A stretch of DNA of 64,000 nucleotides, taken from NCBI RefSeq assembly GCF_001654865.1, contig NZ_LXEO01000047.1, positions 62,001-126,000 of the forward strand, read 5' to 3'. The stretch comes from Buttiauxella noackiae ATCC 51607 (lineage in GTDB: Bacteria; Pseudomonadota; Gammaproteobacteria; Enterobacterales; Enterobacteriaceae). The notes under the pieces are model-generated. The model did not search any database. It worked only from the letters and a program-made list of their open reading frames with translations, and was not told the DNA's origin. Each line of letters opens with the position of its first letter. Position 1 is the stretch's first letter. The position numbers were made by a program, and so were the translations under genes. This document shows positions 63,403 to 64,000 of the stretch, piece after piece.

Positions 63403-64000
63403 TCAGAGCGGATACTCAACAACCAGACGACGAGGCGCTACGCGTCCATCATCATCAATTTCGGCCATGCCGATAAATTTGCCTTCATCACCTTCGGTGA
63501 CTCGGACTAGCCCTTCTGCTGGCGCGCCAGACACTTGCACCGGTTGCCCATTCTTGAAGTAACCCGCAACAGCAGGTAATAAATTCACGATTGGGAAGTC
63601 TGAAGCCGGACTGTCCATTGGCATCAATAGTGGATCTAACAACACCGATGGTTCAATTTCTTGCGCTTGTGCTTGCTCAAGCAATGCTTGCAATTGCTCA
63701 AGCGTCACCATTCGTTCAACAGGATACTTGCTCACCGCAAGACGGCGCAGGAAAGTCACATGAGCACCACAACCGAGCTTTTCACCTAAATCATCAGTGA
63801 TGGTTCGGATGTATGTTCCCTTAGAACAGTGAATTTCCAACTCAAGTTCATTGCCTTCATGGCGAATAAACAGAAGTTCGTAAACCGTGATTGACCGTGC
63901 TTCACGCGGCACTTCGATACCCTGACGCGCATACTCATAGAGCGGTTTGCCTTGATATTTCAGTGCTGAGTACATCGATGGAACTTGCTGTGTTTCACCA
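63403..64000 (-). CDS. truB: tRNA pseudouridine-55 synthase TruB (5' end outside window)
   Basis: TruB makes pseudouridine 55 in the T loop of tRNAs. Only the C-terminal part, about 198 residues, is visible. The frame is open through the right edge ([20 protein letters not shown]...), so the ATG at 63975 is internal, not the start. [19 protein letters not shown] is a conserved TruB segment, and a C-terminal PUA domain (about the last 70 residues, [10 protein letters not shown]...) follows. The catalytic Asp region lies beyond the window. It is upstream of rpsO, as in E. coli. Confidence 0.95.
   Translation of the reverse strand, partial: GETQQVPSMYSALKYQGKPLYEYARQGIEVPREARSITVYELLFIRHEGNELELEIHCSKGTYIRTITDDLGEKLGCGAHVTFLRRLAVSKYPVERMVTLEQLQALLEQAQAQEIEPSVLLDPLLMPMDSPASDFPIVNLLPAVAGYFKNGQPVQVSGAPAEGLVRVTEGDEGKFIGMAEIDDDGRVAPRRLVVEYPL

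Overview
The window is a stretch of chromosome from a member of the Enterobacteriaceae. Nearly every protein is a close relative of an Escherichia/Salmonella protein, and the regulatory sequences are enteric in type (PhoP box, FNR sites, TreR operator, ARG boxes, ERIC elements). Gene order is not that of E. coli K-12: blocks that lie far apart there (lsr, fadH-rlmG-ygjP, lptFG-pepA-valS, uhp, arg/arc/pyr, mgtA-tre-nrd, yhb-deaD-pnp-rpsO) are joined here. miaE and a complete arginine deiminase operon, both absent from K-12, are present. The genus cannot be fixed from sequence reading; Buttiauxella or a relative is a guess. I see no prophage, insertion sequence, CRISPR array, tRNA or rRNA gene.

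Layout. 1-5.6 kb: AI-2 uptake and response (lsrA cut by the left edge, lsrR, lsrK) and a sugar-type porin. 6-13.3 kb: fadH, rlmG, ygjP, an ATP-dependent dihydroxyacetone kinase and yjgR. 13.4-22.8 kb: LPS export (lptFG), pepA, holC, valS, yjgN, yjgM. 22.9-27.9 kb: hexose-phosphate sensing and uptake (uhpABC, uhpT). 28-29.2 kb: miaE and rraB. 29.3-39.3 kb: a carbamoyl-phosphate/arginine hub with anabolic OTCase (argI), tabA, arcA-arcC-arcB-arcD, an ArgR-like regulator, pyrL-pyrB-pyrI and ridA. 39.5-39.8 kb: a small hok-type toxin locus. 39.9-47.2 kb: mgtA with its Mg2+-sensing leader, then treR-treB-treC. 47.2-50.3 kb: anaerobic ribonucleotide reductase nrdD-nrdG. 50.3-56 kb: yraR, yhbP, yhbQ, yhbS, ubiT, ubiUV and yhbW. 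56-64 kb: mtr, yrbN-deaD, nlpI, pnp, rpsO and truB (cut by the right edge).

How the parts work together. Many genes serve life with little oxygen: ArcABCD makes ATP from arginine, NrdDG makes deoxynucleotides, and UbiTUV makes ubiquinone, all without O2. Carbamoyl phosphate links ArgI, ArcB, ArcC and PyrB, encoded within 9 kb. Small palindromic repeats with a GGTGGAT or GTCGGGT core fill six intergenic gaps, and two ERIC elements fill two more.

The most unusual items are the hok-like toxin locus between ridA and mgtA, an ArgR paralogue that lacks the paired Asp residues that bind arginine, two perfect DnaA boxes in the nrdD leader, an intrinsic terminator 19 nt upstream of uhpA, and a long hairpin covering the yhbW ribosome binding site. 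I did not find a wholly new multi-gene system.
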